DNA of 64,000 nucleotides from Bifidobacterium dentium JCM 1195 = DSM 20436. Its GTDB lineage: Bacteria > Actinomycetota > Actinomycetes > Actinomycetales > Bifidobacteriaceae. The stretch is taken from contig NZ_AP012326.1 of assembly GCF_001042595.1 (NCBI RefSeq), positions 496,001 to 560,000 on the forward strand, written 5' to 3'. Position 1 is the first letter of the stretch; every line of letters starts with the position of its first letter. The notes beneath the pieces are model-generated. The model saw only the letters and a list, made by a program, of their open reading frames with translations. It was not told the origin of the DNA and did no database searches. A program made the position numbers and the translations under genes. Below, one piece after another: positions 15,291 to 23,916 of this stretch.

Positions 15291-16280
15291 ATGGTCGAAA
15301 TCGTTGAGACCCAGCCGGAACGCACCGATCTGCCGCTGGTCGTCATGCCGGTGGTCGTTGCATCCATGATCGAACCGTTCAAGCGGTGTTTCGGACTGCT
15401 GGAAAATGTTGCACGAGTGCGCATGTATGAGGATTTCACATTGGATGAGGACACCATCGTGGCCCGTTGCGACGGAGCCGACGCCGTTATGGTGATCGGC
15501 TTCCACTGCACCGACTCGATTCTCGAACGCACCCATGCCAAGTGCTACGCGTTTGGCGGCACTGGCGTGGCCAGCTACATCAATCTTGAGAAGGCCAAGG
15601 CGCAAGGCATCCGTGTCTGCAATGTGGTGCATTACGGCGACCATGCCGTCGCCGAACACACCATGGCATTGCTGATGGAGCTCACACGTCATGTCGGACA
15701 GCTTGACCGCGAGGTCAAGGCGGGCGACTGGGCCGGCAACGACGGCTACGAACTGTTCGGCAAGAAGCTCGGCATCATCGGCCTCGGCGGCATCGGCCAG
15801 ACTGTGGCCCGTATCGCAAACGCCTACGGCATGAAGGTCTCCGCATGGAACTCGCATGTGCCCGAACAGGTGCTTACCGACTGCAACGTCACTCCGGTCG
15901 ACGACATGAACGAGCTGATCGCCGGCAGCGACGTCGTGTCCATCCACATGCCGCTGCTCGACTCCACGCGCGGCATCATCACCGCCGAAAACCTCGAGGC
16001 GTTAAGGCCCGGCACCTTGTTCGTCAACACGGCACGCGCCGAAATCCTCGAACCCGGAGCACTGCTCAAGCGTCTGGAACGCGGCGATATTCCCGCCGCA
16101 CTCGACGTATTCGAACATGAGCCTCTCGGCGCCGATGACCCGCTGTGCCGGATTCCCGGCATCGTGCTCACCCCGCACACCGCATGGCGCACCGATGGCG
16201 CATACGTCGGCATCACCGAGCAGGTCGTGCAGTCCGTCGCCGCATTCTTCAGGGGCGAGGATTTCAACGTCGTCGTCTGA
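15291..16280 (+). CDS. D-isomer-specific 2-hydroxyacid dehydrogenase, NAD-binding
   Basis: A 329-aa enzyme with the split catalytic domain and central Rossmann domain of the D-2-hydroxyacid dehydrogenases. The NAD motif is 'GKKLGIIGLGGIGQTVAR'. The substrate Arg is in 'FVNTARAEILE', the catalytic Glu in 'DVFEHEPLG' and the catalytic His in 'VLTPHTAW'. It probably interconverts a 2-oxo acid and a D-2-hydroxy acid; phosphoglycerate, lactate and hydroxyisocaproate are all possible, and the motifs do not decide. GGAAAGG precedes ATG 15291, which I prefer to the in-frame TTG at 15270. It is a single gene, 78 bp after capA. Confidence 0.87.
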   Translation: MVEIVETQPERTDLPLVVMPVVVASMIEPFKRCFGLLENVARVRMYEDFTLDEDTIVARCDGADAVMVIGFHCTDSILERTHAKCYAFGGTGVASYINLEKAKAQGIRVCNVVHYGDHAVAEHTMALLMELTRHVGQLDREVKAGDWAGNDGYELFGKKLGIIGLGGIGQTVARIANAYGMKVSAWNSHVPEQVLTDCNVTPVDDMNELIAGSDVVSIHMPLLDSTRGIITAENLEALRPGTLFVNTARAEILEPGALLKRLERGDIPAALDVFEHEPLGADDPLCRIPGIVLTPHTAWRTDGAYVGITEQVVQSVAAFFRGEDFNVVV

Positions 16281-16314
16281 TCGTCAGGTCGGCTGAATCG
16301 GGTAGGTTGAAGGC

Positions 16315-16953
16315 ATGCAGACCATACTTGATTCCGCCGATCGGCCGGCGCATGACGCGTTCGTCGAAAAGAAGTCGGAATTCATCGGTGACGCCTGTCA
16401 TATCGATTCGTTGGATGATGCGCTCGCCTTCGTCGCGATGATTCGTGAGAAGCATCCGAAGGCCCGTCATGTTGCCTATGCCGCGGTCTGCGGCGGTTCC
16501 GACGGTCGTCTTGCGGAACGGATGAGTGATGACGGTGAGCCGTCCGGCACCGCCGGCAAGCCGATTCTCGATGTGCTGCGCGCCAATGAGATGACCGACT
16601 GCGTGGTTGCCGTCACTCGCTATTTCGGCGGAATCCTGCTCGGCTCGGGCGGGCTTATCCGAGCCTATTCGACCGGCGCGTCCATTGCGGTGAAAGCGGC
16701 GAGCAAGGCGAGGATCGTACCGTGCGGGGAATACCGGATAGTGCTGGATTACCCGCAGCTCGGCAGCTTCCAGAATCTGCTGGCGTCAGTGCAGGGCGAG
16801 CAGGTCGACGCGCAGTATACGGATCGCATCGCAATGCGTGCGATCGTACCGCAGGAGCATGCCGCGACCTTTGAATCCCGCATGATTGAGACGTTCAACG
16901 CGGCCGTCACGCCGGAATTGGTCGGTACGACCAACCGTCCGGTCAAGCTGTGA
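16315..16953 (+). CDS. YigZ/IMPACT family protein
   Basis: A 212-aa UPF0029 protein. 'VEKKSEFIGDACHIDSLDDALAFV' is the start of the IMPACT domain, 'DDGEPSGTAGKPILDVL' its signature loop, and 'VAVTRYFGGILLGSGGLIRAYSTGA' the second conserved segment. A small ferredoxin-like C-terminal domain follows. The family is related to a eukaryotic regulator of Gcn2; in bacteria it is associated with ribosome or nucleotide binding, without a proven reaction. Family length is about 200 aa, so the gene is complete. TAGGTT (16303-16308) lies 6 nt before ATG, which fits leaderless transcription, although GAAGG is also present. Confidence 0.88.
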   Translation: MQTILDSADRPAHDAFVEKKSEFIGDACHIDSLDDALAFVAMIREKHPKARHVAYAAVCGGSDGRLAERMSDDGEPSGTAGKPILDVLRANEMTDCVVAVTRYFGGILLGSGGLIRAYSTGASIAVKAASKARIVPCGEYRIVLDYPQLGSFQNLLASVQGEQVDAQYTDRIAMRAIVPQEHAATFESRMIETFNAAVTPELVGTTNRPVKL

Positions 16954-16987
16954 GCTTTCGATTACGGTATGGCGTAAGGTGAAGACT

Positions 16988-17659
16988 ATGACTGATGCCG
17001 AGAACATCGAACATGCCGAGCATGCCGGAAACGACACCGCCGAACGGGCGGATGTGCAGGCGGTTCCCGCCGATTTCGAACCGTTGACCGCCACGTATGA
17101 GCGTCTTCGCCACTCCACCGATGCCGCCGAGCTGAGCGAATTCGCCCGACGTCCGTTGCCGGACCGTGCCGAACAGGCCGCATTCTCGCGTGCCACCGCA
17201 CTGCTGGAGGCCGTGGCCGGCAATCCGCATACTCCGTTGGAGGATCGCATCTTCCTGGCCGAAACCATGCCGTTCCCGAACATTCTGGTCAAACTGTCCA
17301 CCGACGAATCCGTTGAGGTGCGCAAGGCCGTGGCGGGCAACGCCGATGACAAGAACTGGCTGGTAGGCCGCCTCACCAAGGACGAATCCGCGGAGGTGAG
17401 GGACATCGCCCTGCGGAACAAGCGCACATCTTGGAAGATGCGCCTTGAAGGGGCGCAGGATCCTAACATGGATACGCAAACCCTTGACTTTCTCGGCGCG
17501 CTCGGCACCGAACTCGAGCCGAAAGCCCCTGCGGTATTGGCTTCCATGGTGCGTAGGGCAGTGGCGCTCAACCCGAACACGTCTCCGGCGATGCTCGCCA
17601 AGCTTGCCGAAGATCCCTCCGGAGAGGTGGTCCGGGCCGCGCAATCGCGTCGTGCATGA
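16988..17659 (+). CDS. variant leucine-rich/HEAT-like repeat protein
   Basis: A 223-aa soluble protein. After an acidic, disordered N-terminus (about 40 residues) it has helical repeats of about 25 residues: 'AVAGNPHTPLEDRIFLAE', 'LSTDESVEVRKAVAGN', 'LTKDESAEVRDIALRNKRTS' and 'LAEDPSGEVVRAAQSR'. The recurring 'DxSxEVRxAVAxN' pattern is that of variant leucine-rich (LRV) or HEAT-like repeats, which form curved protein-binding surfaces. No catalytic motif is seen and the partner is unknown. ATG 16988 has AAGGTGA upstream, and also TAAGGT 7 nt away, so both SD-led and leaderless starts are possible. It lies 34 bp behind yigZ. Confidence 0.7.
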   Translation: MTDAENIEHAEHAGNDTAERADVQAVPADFEPLTATYERLRHSTDAAELSEFARRPLPDRAEQAAFSRATALLEAVAGNPHTPLEDRIFLAETMPFPNILVKLSTDESVEVRKAVAGNADDKNWLVGRLTKDESAEVRDIALRNKRTSWKMRLEGAQDPNMDTQTLDFLGALGTELEPKAPAVLASMVRRAVALNPNTSPAMLAKLAEDPSGEVVRAAQSRRA

Positions 17660-17723
17660 CGAATCGTATTGAATACGTTGTCATTTCGTGAGGAAAGTAC
17701 GCGTGGCGCACGTTGAAAGGTTC

Positions 17724-17736
17724 TAGACTGTTGCTT
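17724..17736 (+). promoter_or_regulatory. candidate leaderless -10 box of malQ
   Basis: TAGACT (17724-17729) is followed by 7 nt and then ATG 17737, with no ribosome site between. This is the clearest of several such arrangements in the window. Confidence 0.5.
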
Positions 17737-19899
17737 ATGACAGAACAGACCGAAAACGCAACGCGTCTCGCCCGGCCGCTCATTCGTCTGGCCAAGTTGG
17801 TCGGCGTCGCCACCAGCTATGTGGGCATGAGCCATGATTACCATGAAATCGAAGACGATGTTCTGGTGGCGGTGCTCAAGGCGCTTGGTATCGACGCTTC
17901 CAACGATGGGGCGATCGAACAGTCCATGGAATCCATTCTTCGCGACTGCCGTTCACGGCTGGTGGCACCCACGGTGCTGCACACGGTGGGCAAGCCGAGC
18001 AAGGTGCTGGTCAACGTCGGCGTCCTCGAGGCGCCGCAGGCCAGCATCACGTTGGAGGATGGCAGTGAATTCGCGGGGAAGATCGCCTATGGTGCCGGTG
18101 ACGGCTCCATCCATGAGATTGACGACACGTTCGTCTCCACTTCTTCGGTGATATTGCCGGAGGGCCTACCGGCCGGATACCATACCCTGCATGTACGGGT
18201 GGGGGAGCGCACCCAGGATGCAACCGTTATCAGCGCTCCGGAAAAGATCGAACTGCTCGATGACATGAAGGAAGGCTCCCTGTGGGGTTGGATGAGTCAG
18301 CTGTACTCCATCCGTTCCAACGGCTCCTGGGGCGTGGGCGACTATGAGGATCTCAAGACCCTGCTGGTCGAATCCAAGAGAAGGACCGGTGCCGACTTCA
18401 TGCTCATCAATCCGATGCATGCCGCCGAACCGGTGCCGCCGTTGACGCCGTCGCCGTACCTGCCGATCTCCCGTCGCTTCATCAACTTCAGCTACATTCG
18501 CCCGGAATCCGTGCCGGAATATGCCACGCTGAACCCTGATGGCAAGAAGCAGGTCGACGAGTTGCATGCGCGTGTCGAACCGCTCAACGGCGATGCACAG
18601 GTCATCGACCGCGACGCCATGTGGCGGGCCAAGATGCACGCGTTGTGGATCATCTTCACATCCGGACGTACCGCCGAACGTCAGGCGCAGTTCAAGGAAT
18701 ACCTGGCCGGTTGCGGCGACGAGCTCGAATCCTATGCCACGTGGTGCCTGTGCTACGACAAATGGGGCGCGCCCAATGGCAGGCCCGACAATTGGGAGCG
18801 TATGTTCAACCGCGATTCCGTCGAGATTCGGGAATTGCGCGACCGGTTCCCCGATACGCTCGAGTTCTACCGCTGGCTCGAATGGGTGGCCACCGAGCAG
18901 CTTCATGCGGCGCAGCAGGCCGCACGCGAGGCCGGCATGAAGATCGGCATCGTCGCCGACATGGCCGTGGGCGTGCATCCGTCCGGCTCCGACGTGTGGT
19001 GGAATCCGGAACGTTTCGCCAAGGGTGCCACGGTCGGCGCCCCGCCGGACATGTTCAACCAGCAGGGCCAGGATTGGAGCCAGCCGCCATTGAACCCGAT
19101 CGCTCTGGAGCGGACCGGCTACAAAGTGTACCGGGACATGGTGCATGGCATGTTCGCCAATGCCGGTGCCGTGCGCATCGACCATATTCTCGGTCTGTTC
19201 CGTTTGTGGTGGATTCCGGAAGGCAAGAAGGCCACCGACGGCACCTACGTGTACTACGATTCCGACGTCATGCTTGGCGTATTGGCGCTTGAGGCTTCGC
19301 GCGCCGGTGGCGTGGTGGTAGGCGAGGACCTCGGCGTGGTGCCGCCGTATGTGTCCAAGTCGCTGTCCGCGCATGGCATTCTTGGCTGTGCCGTGGAATG
19401 GTTCGAGCAGTTCGATGGCGAGTTCCGTGCGCCGCATGATTGGCGCCCGTATGCATTGGCCTCCGTCAACACGCACGACATGCCGCCGGCGGCCGGCTAT
19501 CTCGAATACGGCCACGTCAAGCTACGTGAGCAGCTGGGCCTGCTGTCCGGGCCGGTGGAGGAATTCCGGGCCTCCGCGACCGCCGAGCACAACGCCATGC
19601 TGAACATGCTCGTCGAGGAGGGGTATCTCGACAAGGCGGCCCTGCGGGATGAGCTCGCCAACGAAAACGAGATCGTCGATGCGCTGTACCGCGGGCTCAA
19701 GGGCTCGCCATGCAAGCTCATGGCCGCATCCATCGTCGACGCGGTCGGCGAAAAGCGTACGCAGAACCAGCCGGGCACGAACAACGAGTATCCGAACTGG
19801 CGTATCCCGTTGGCTGACGGCAAGGGCAATCTCGTGCCCTTGGAAGAGTTGTTCGACCAACCGCGTCTTCAGGAGATTGCCGCCATCATGCGCGGCTGA
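17737..19899 (+). CDS. malQ: 4-alpha-glucanotransferase (amylomaltase)
   Basis: A 720-aa GH77 enzyme that moves alpha-1,4-glucan segments between malto-oligosaccharides and releases glucose. 'RIDHILGLFRLWWIP' has the nucleophile Asp, 'GGVVVGEDLGVVPPYV' the acid/base Glu and 'SVNTHDMPPAAGY' the transition-state Asp. The N-terminal ~150 residues form the extra beta domain of long actinobacterial MalQ. Together with glgX nearby it handles glycogen and maltodextrins. ATG 17737 has no Shine-Dalgarno; TAGACT (17724-17729) 7 nt upstream suggests a leaderless mRNA. An in-frame TTG at 17713 is less likely. A hairpin at 19919 ends the unit. Confidence 0.95.
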   Translation: MTEQTENATRLARPLIRLAKLVGVATSYVGMSHDYHEIEDDVLVAVLKALGIDASNDGAIEQSMESILRDCRSRLVAPTVLHTVGKPSKVLVNVGVLEAPQASITLEDGSEFAGKIAYGAGDGSIHEIDDTFVSTSSVILPEGLPAGYHTLHVRVGERTQDATVISAPEKIELLDDMKEGSLWGWMSQLYSIRSNGSWGVGDYEDLKTLLVESKRRTGADFMLINPMHAAEPVPPLTPSPYLPISRRFINFSYIRPESVPEYATLNPDGKKQVDELHARVEPLNGDAQVIDRDAMWRAKMHALWIIFTSGRTAERQAQFKEYLAGCGDELESYATWCLCYDKWGAPNGRPDNWERMFNRDSVEIRELRDRFPDTLEFYRWLEWVATEQLHAAQQAAREAGMKIGIVADMAVGVHPSGSDVWWNPERFAKGATVGAPPDMFNQQGQDWSQPPLNPIALERTGYKVYRDMVHGMFANAGAVRIDHILGLFRLWWIPEGKKATDGTYVYYDSDVMLGVLALEASRAGGVVVGEDLGVVPPYVSKSLSAHGILGCAVEWFEQFDGEFRAPHDWRPYALASVNTHDMPPAAGYLEYGHVKLREQLGLLSGPVEEFRASATAEHNAMLNMLVEEGYLDKAALRDELANENEIVDALYRGLKGSPCKLMAASIVDAVGEKRTQNQPGTNNEYPNWRIPLADGKGNLVPLEELFDQPRLQEIAAIMRG

Positions 19900-19918
19900 T
19901 TCCGGACGGGTCGGGTAT

Positions 19919-19953
19919 GGGGTGTCCGCCGGTGCGATGCCGGTGGGCACCCC
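19919..19953 (+). terminator. terminator of malQ
   Basis: A 14-bp GC-rich stem with two G-U pairs (19919-19932 with 19940-19953) and a 7-nt loop, then TTGCATTTCGTG. It lies 19 bp past the stop. Confidence 0.75.
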
Positions 19954-19965
19954 TTGCATTTCGTG

Positions 19966-19994
19966 TTGCCGAATGTCAAGGCTGGCGATACACT
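19966..19994 (+). promoter_or_regulatory. rplM-rpsI promoter
   Basis: TTGCCG (19966-19971), a 17-nt spacer and TACACT (19989-19994). The start point near 20001 gives a leader of about 165 nt before rplM, long enough for an autoregulatory structure, although I could not recognise a known L13 leader in it. Confidence 0.6.
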
Positions 19995-20167
19995 AGTAGA
20001 TTGTTGTGTTTCCCTACGGGGTCCTTCAAAGCGCTTTTCCCACTCGCCATCGAGGACTTTCAGGGAGCCCACGGATAATGAGACCCGAAAACGGCACCAT
20101 TGCAACGCCTAACCAACGTTCGGCGCGGTCGGAGGGTCCGGAACACAATATATAGAAAAGGTACATC

Positions 20168-20617
20168 GTGAAAACTTTCACTCCGAAGCCAGCTGATCTG
20201 ACTCACGACTGGTACATCATCGACGCCACCGACGTGGTGCTCGGCCGTCTTTCCTCCCAGGCAGCCATCCTGCTGCGTGGCAAGAACAAGCCGACCTACG
20301 CTCCGCACGCCGATTCCGGTAACCACGTGATCATCATCAATGCCGACAAGATCGCTCTGACCGGCAACAAGATGGGCAAGGAACTGTACAAGCACTCCGG
20401 TCGTCCGGGTGGTCTGCGTCGCGATAGCTACGCCGAACTTCTGGAAAAGGATCCTGAGCGCATCATCCGTTCCGCTATCAAGGGCATGCTGCCGAAGAAC
20501 CGTCTGGCCAAGGTGCAGCTGGGTCGCCTGCGCATCTTCCGTGGTGCCGAGCATCCGCACACCGCACAGCAGCCGCAGGTTTTCGAGATCGCTCAGGTCT
20601 CGCAGCAGGCTAAGTGA
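20168..20617 (+). CDS. rplM: 50S ribosomal protein L13
   Basis: A 149-aa L13, near the usual 142-150. '[33 protein letters not shown]' and '[23 protein letters not shown]' are the family core, and '[24 protein letters not shown]' the C-terminal signature. L13 is an early assembly protein of the large subunit. GAAAAGG lies before the GTG start at 20168. It is the first gene of a two-gene operon with rpsI and follows a long untranslated leader. Confidence 0.97.
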   Translation: MKTFTPKPADLTHDWYIIDATDVVLGRLSSQAAILLRGKNKPTYAPHADSGNHVIIINADKIALTGNKMGKELYKHSGRPGGLRRDSYAELLEKDPERIIRSAIKGMLPKNRLAKVQLGRLRIFRGAEHPHTAQQPQVFEIAQVSQQAK

Positions 20618-20637
20618 ACCGAAGGGAGATAAGAAAC

Positions 20638-21129
20638 ATGGCTGAAAACACCAACAACTCCGCGGTTCTCGAGACCGAAGAGGAGCTCACCTCGTACACC
20701 ACCGAAACCAACGCTGGCGCTGGCACCGGCACTTCCGCCATCGCTCCGGGCTACGGCACCGGTCGTCGCAAGGAAGCCGTCGCTCGCGTTCGTCTGGTTC
20801 CGGGCACCGGCAAGTGGACCATCAACGGTCGCACCCTGGAAGAGTACTTCCCGGCCAAGCTGCTGCAGCGTGAGGTCAACTCCCCGATCGTTCTGCTCAA
20901 GCTCGAAGGCAAGTTCGACGCTATCGTCCTCGTTGATGGTGGCGGCACCACCGGTCAGGCTGGTGCAATCCGCCTGGGCGTTGCCCGCGCGCTGAACGCC
21001 ATCGATCGTGATGCGAACCGCGCCACCCTGAAGAAGGCTGGCTTCCTGACCCGCGACGCCCGCGTCGTGGAACGCAAGAAGGCCGGTCTGCACAAGGCTC
21101 GTCGCGCTCCGCAGTTCTCGAAGCGCTAA
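20638..21129 (+). CDS. rpsI: 30S ribosomal protein S9
   Basis: A 163-aa S9, about 35 residues longer than the E. coli protein because of an acidic/Thr-rich N-terminal extension usual in actinobacteria. '[25 protein letters not shown]' starts the conserved part. The C-terminal '[21 protein letters not shown]' places its last Lys-Arg at the P-site tRNA. ATG 20638 has AAGGGAGAT upstream. It follows rplM by 20 bp, the universal L13-S9 pair, and is closed by a 16-bp terminator. Confidence 0.97.
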   Translation: MAENTNNSAVLETEEELTSYTTETNAGAGTGTSAIAPGYGTGRRKEAVARVRLVPGTGKWTINGRTLEEYFPAKLLQREVNSPIVLLKLEGKFDAIVLVDGGGTTGQAGAIRLGVARALNAIDRDANRATLKKAGFLTRDARVVERKKAGLHKARRAPQFSKR

Positions 21130-21146
21130 AGCTTTACGGCTTGTAC

Positions 21147-21183
21147 GAAGCCCCTCGAAGGATTCGTTCCTTCGAGGGGCTTC
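21147..21183 (+). terminator. terminator between rpsI and convergent glgX
   Basis: A perfect 16-bp stem (21147-21162 with 21168-21183) with loop TTCGT, followed by CTCGTTATG. It lies between convergent genes and can act on both strands. Confidence 0.88.
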
Positions 21184-21199
21184 CTCGTTATGAGTGCGG

Positions 21200-23650
21200 T
21201 CAGTCGGCGGATATCTGCCGCATCACGCTGATGCTCAACGCCGGAATCGTCCATAGGGTCGGATCATCAGCGCCTTCGGCATCATAGATGTCTTCGGGCA
21301 CGGCTCCGTCGTTCACGTCGGCATGCCAGTACATCATGTTCAGACGATGCAGATGATCGCTGAAACGACCCGCCGGCTTGTTTTCCGATTCCTCATTCAG
21401 TTCGGCCACACGGTCCACCGACGTACCTTGGCCGGGGTATTCTCCTGAAACTTCGGCGGAGGACCACACCATCTCCCACTCCTTGTCGGCCGGCAGATGG
21501 AAACGGGAGATTTCGTCGGAACCGTTGATCAGAATCATCAGGCTCGATCCATCGGGAGAGAGCAGCTGCATGGCAAAGGTGCGTACCGCTGGATTCGTCC
21601 AATCGGCGTCATGTGGGGCATGGCCGCTCGGCAGGAACCAGTGCACACGATCGGAACGCTTGAGCAGTCCGATCTTGCTCAATCTGGTGAAGAAATCCTC
21701 ATGATCATACAGATCGCGGGATTTGCGCAACGCAATCAGACGCGACACCAGATCGAACTGCTTGAGTTCCGGTGTCTGCTCGGTGCTGTACAACCAGTCC
21801 CAATCCAGCCATGTGGTCGGATTGTCTTGCATGTAGGCATTGTTATTGCCGTTCTGCGAATTGCCGAATTCGTCTCCGGAGAGCAACATCGGCGTGCCCA
21901 ACGACAGGAGCAGCATGCCGAGCATGTTCGCCATGGCCCGTTCGCGCTGCTGAATGATGATGGGGTCGTCGCTGGGGCCCTCATAACCGAAATTGACCGA
22001 ATGATTGTCGTTCGTACCGTCGCGGTTGTCTTCGCCGTTGCGCTCATTATGCTTGTGGCGGTAGCGCGTAAGATCGGCCATGGTAAAACCGTCATGGCAG
22101 GCCACGTAATTCACGGATGCGGTCGAGCCACGTCCGGGATCGGTGGCGAATAGGTCGGCCGAACCGCACAGACGAGTGGCCATCTCCTGCATGGTCACCA
22201 CGCCGGATTCGCCGCCTCGATTACGTTTCACATCGGTCAGCCAGAACTTGCGTGTGGTATCGCGGAACCGGTCGTTCCATTCGGCGAACGGAATGCCGAA
22301 CTGGCCGGTGCGCCAACCTCCCGGACCGACGTCCCAAGGTTCCATGATCATCTTCAGATTGCCCAGCAGCATGTCGGAGCGCAGGGCGTACAGGAACGGG
22401 TGGTAACTGGTGAAATCGCCGTCGAGACGGGCCAACGTGGCCGCCAGGTCGAAGCGGAAGCCGTCGATGCCGATGCGTTTGGCCCAGTAGCGCAGGGAAT
22501 CCACCGCGAAGGTGACGACATGCGTGTTGGTGAAGTCGAGCGTATTGCCGCATCCGGTGGTGTCGTACAGGCGACTGATCTTCTCCTTGTTGCGCCTGTA
22601 GTAGGAGAGGTTGTCGAGACCGCGCCAGCAGATGGTGGGGCCTTCCGGACCGGATTCGCAGGTGTGGTTGTAGACCACGTCCATGATCACTTCGAAGCCC
22701 GCTTCGTGCAGTGCGCGCACCATGTCGATGACCTCTTTGCGAACGGCGGCCGCTCCCGCCTCCTGCGCGGCCCTAGTGGCGTACGAGGGCTCCGGGGCGA
22801 AGTATCCCAATGTGGAATAGCCCCAATAATTGGTGCGGCCGCGTTCCTGCAGGAACAGTTCCGGTTGCTTGGCCTGAATCGGCATCAATTCGATGGAGGT
22901 CACGCCCAGATCCTGCAGATAGGAGAGCGTCGAGGGGTGGGCCAGGCCCGCATAGGTGCCGCGTAGCTCTTTCGGCAACCATGGTGCGTTGGCGGTGAAA
23001 CCCTTGACGTGCAGCTCATAGATGATGGTTTTGCTCCAAGCCACATGCGGATGCGAGGGCTCGCCCTCATGTTTGTTCGCATCGCGATCGTCGATGGCCA
23101 CGGAAACCGGCATATGGCCCAGTGAGTCAACGGTGCTCATCGGGCCGAACGGCGAACCTTTGACCTTGCCGTTCATGATTTCGCATGCGTAGGCGAATGC
23201 ACCCGGGTTAAGTTTCATCGAGCCATCGATGCCTTTTGCATAAGGGTCGAGCAGCAGCTTGTATGGATTGAAGCTCACGCCGTGGTTCGGGTCCCATGGG
23301 CCGTTCACGCGGTAGCCGTAATGCATGCCGTCCCATGCCTTGGGTATGTGCACGTACCATAAGCCGTAATTCGGGCCGTCCATCATGAACAGCGTCTCCC
23401 GCAGATTGAGCGAGGGGATGCGTCTGGTACAGATCTTCTGCGATTGCGCCTGTTCGATGAACGAGATGTCCGGCTCGTTGAACAGGCGTACCGCTTCGGC
23501 GTAGAAGGCACTGGGTTGGTCGAGGGGTTCAAGCACGCAGAACCACACCTGATCCGCCGTTTCGGAACGGACTACTGCGTCCGCGCCACCATCGTCGGTG
23601 AAGTAGAGACCAGGTCGGGTTGCGTAACGATGCAAGGGTGGGTTTCTCAT
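21200..23650 (-). CDS. glgX: glycogen debranching enzyme GlgX (isoamylase type)
   Basis: A GH13 enzyme of about 816 aa that removes alpha-1,6 branches. The N-terminal CBM48-type domain ('WYVHIPKAWDGMHYGYRVNGPWDPNHG') leads to the barrel: 'VIMDVVYNHTCE', 'GIDGFRFDLAATLARL' with the nucleophile Asp, 'KMIMEPWDVGPGGW' with the acid Glu, and 'NYVACHDGFTMADLTRY' with the His-Asp pair. A C-terminal beta domain follows. It is longer than E. coli GlgX (about 660 aa). I choose ATG 23650 (MRNPPLHRY) over the TTG at 23680. A 16-bp dyad at 23675-23690 lies just upstream. It works with malQ, 1.5 kb away, in glycogen or maltodextrin turnover. Confidence 0.94.
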   Translation of the reverse strand: MRNPPLHRYATRPGLYFTDDGGADAVVRSETADQVWFCVLEPLDQPSAFYAEAVRLFNEPDISFIEQAQSQKICTRRIPSLNLRETLFMMDGPNYGLWYVHIPKAWDGMHYGYRVNGPWDPNHGVSFNPYKLLLDPYAKGIDGSMKLNPGAFAYACEIMNGKVKGSPFGPMSTVDSLGHMPVSVAIDDRDANKHEGEPSHPHVAWSKTIIYELHVKGFTANAPWLPKELRGTYAGLAHPSTLSYLQDLGVTSIELMPIQAKQPELFLQERGRTNYWGYSTLGYFAPEPSYATRAAQEAGAAAVRKEVIDMVRALHEAGFEVIMDVVYNHTCESGPEGPTICWRGLDNLSYYRRNKEKISRLYDTTGCGNTLDFTNTHVVTFAVDSLRYWAKRIGIDGFRFDLAATLARLDGDFTSYHPFLYALRSDMLLGNLKMIMEPWDVGPGGWRTGQFGIPFAEWNDRFRDTTRKFWLTDVKRNRGGESGVVTMQEMATRLCGSADLFATDPGRGSTASVNYVACHDGFTMADLTRYRHKHNERNGEDNRDGTNDNHSVNFGYEGPSDDPIIIQQRERAMANMLGMLLLSLGTPMLLSGDEFGNSQNGNNNAYMQDNPTTWLDWDWLYSTEQTPELKQFDLVSRLIALRKSRDLYDHEDFFTRLSKIGLLKRSDRVHWFLPSGHAPHDADWTNPAVRTFAMQLLSPDGSSLMILINGSDEISRFHLPADKEWEMVWSSAEVSGEYPGQGTSVDRVAELNEESENKPAGRFSDHLHRLNMMYWHADVNDGAVPEDIYDAEGADDPTLWTIPALSISVMRQISAD

Positions 23651-23674
23651 AGACCTATTGTAAGCGACGACAGT

Positions 23675-23690
23675 CGTCAAACATTTGACG
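23675..23690. promoter_or_regulatory. operator-like dyad upstream of glgX
   Basis: CGTCAAACATTTGACG consists of 7-bp inverted arms around two bases, 25 bp from the glgX start. The shape resembles operators of LacI-family sugar regulators, but the central CG is missing. Confidence 0.4.
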
Positions 23691-23798
23691 AAAGGGGTAT
23701 GTCTGTCACATCGTTACGCACCTCGGCGTTCGGGCTTGCGTGCTCGTCGGAAAACGGCTGAATGCCGGTGGTGTGCATTGGTCGAGAAACTGCGACAC

Positions 23799-23823
23799 AC
23801 TTTATAAATAACTTTATGAAAAG
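23799..23823 (+). promoter_or_regulatory. tandem operator-like repeats before the dehydrogenase promoter
   Basis: ACTTTATAAA (23799) and ACTTTATGAAAAG (23811) repeat with a 12-bp period, directly upstream of the -35 box. A near copy, ACTTTAGAAAAG, occurs at 27637-27648 in the ROK gene promoter, which suggests a common binding protein, probably the ROK regulator. Confidence 0.4.
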
Positions 23824-23827
23824 AAAT

Positions 23828-23856
23828 TTGCAAAACAATTTAAAAAAGCGTATAGT
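23828..23856 (+). promoter_or_regulatory. promoter of the dehydrogenase-MFS unit
   Basis: TTGCAA (23828-23833), exactly 17 nt, then TATAGT (23851-23856), in an AT-rich stretch. It gives a leader of about 54 nt before ATG 23917. Confidence 0.65.
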
Positions 23857-23916
23857 CATGGGCTATCAGGCGGAACAATCTGTCGGACATCACTTTCAAG
23901 GTGGAAAGGAACAATC

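Noticed and set aside
20000..20167. known-type L13 leader RNA before rplM
   Set aside because: The leader is long enough, but I could not identify the conserved stem pattern; it is mentioned only as an untranslated leader.
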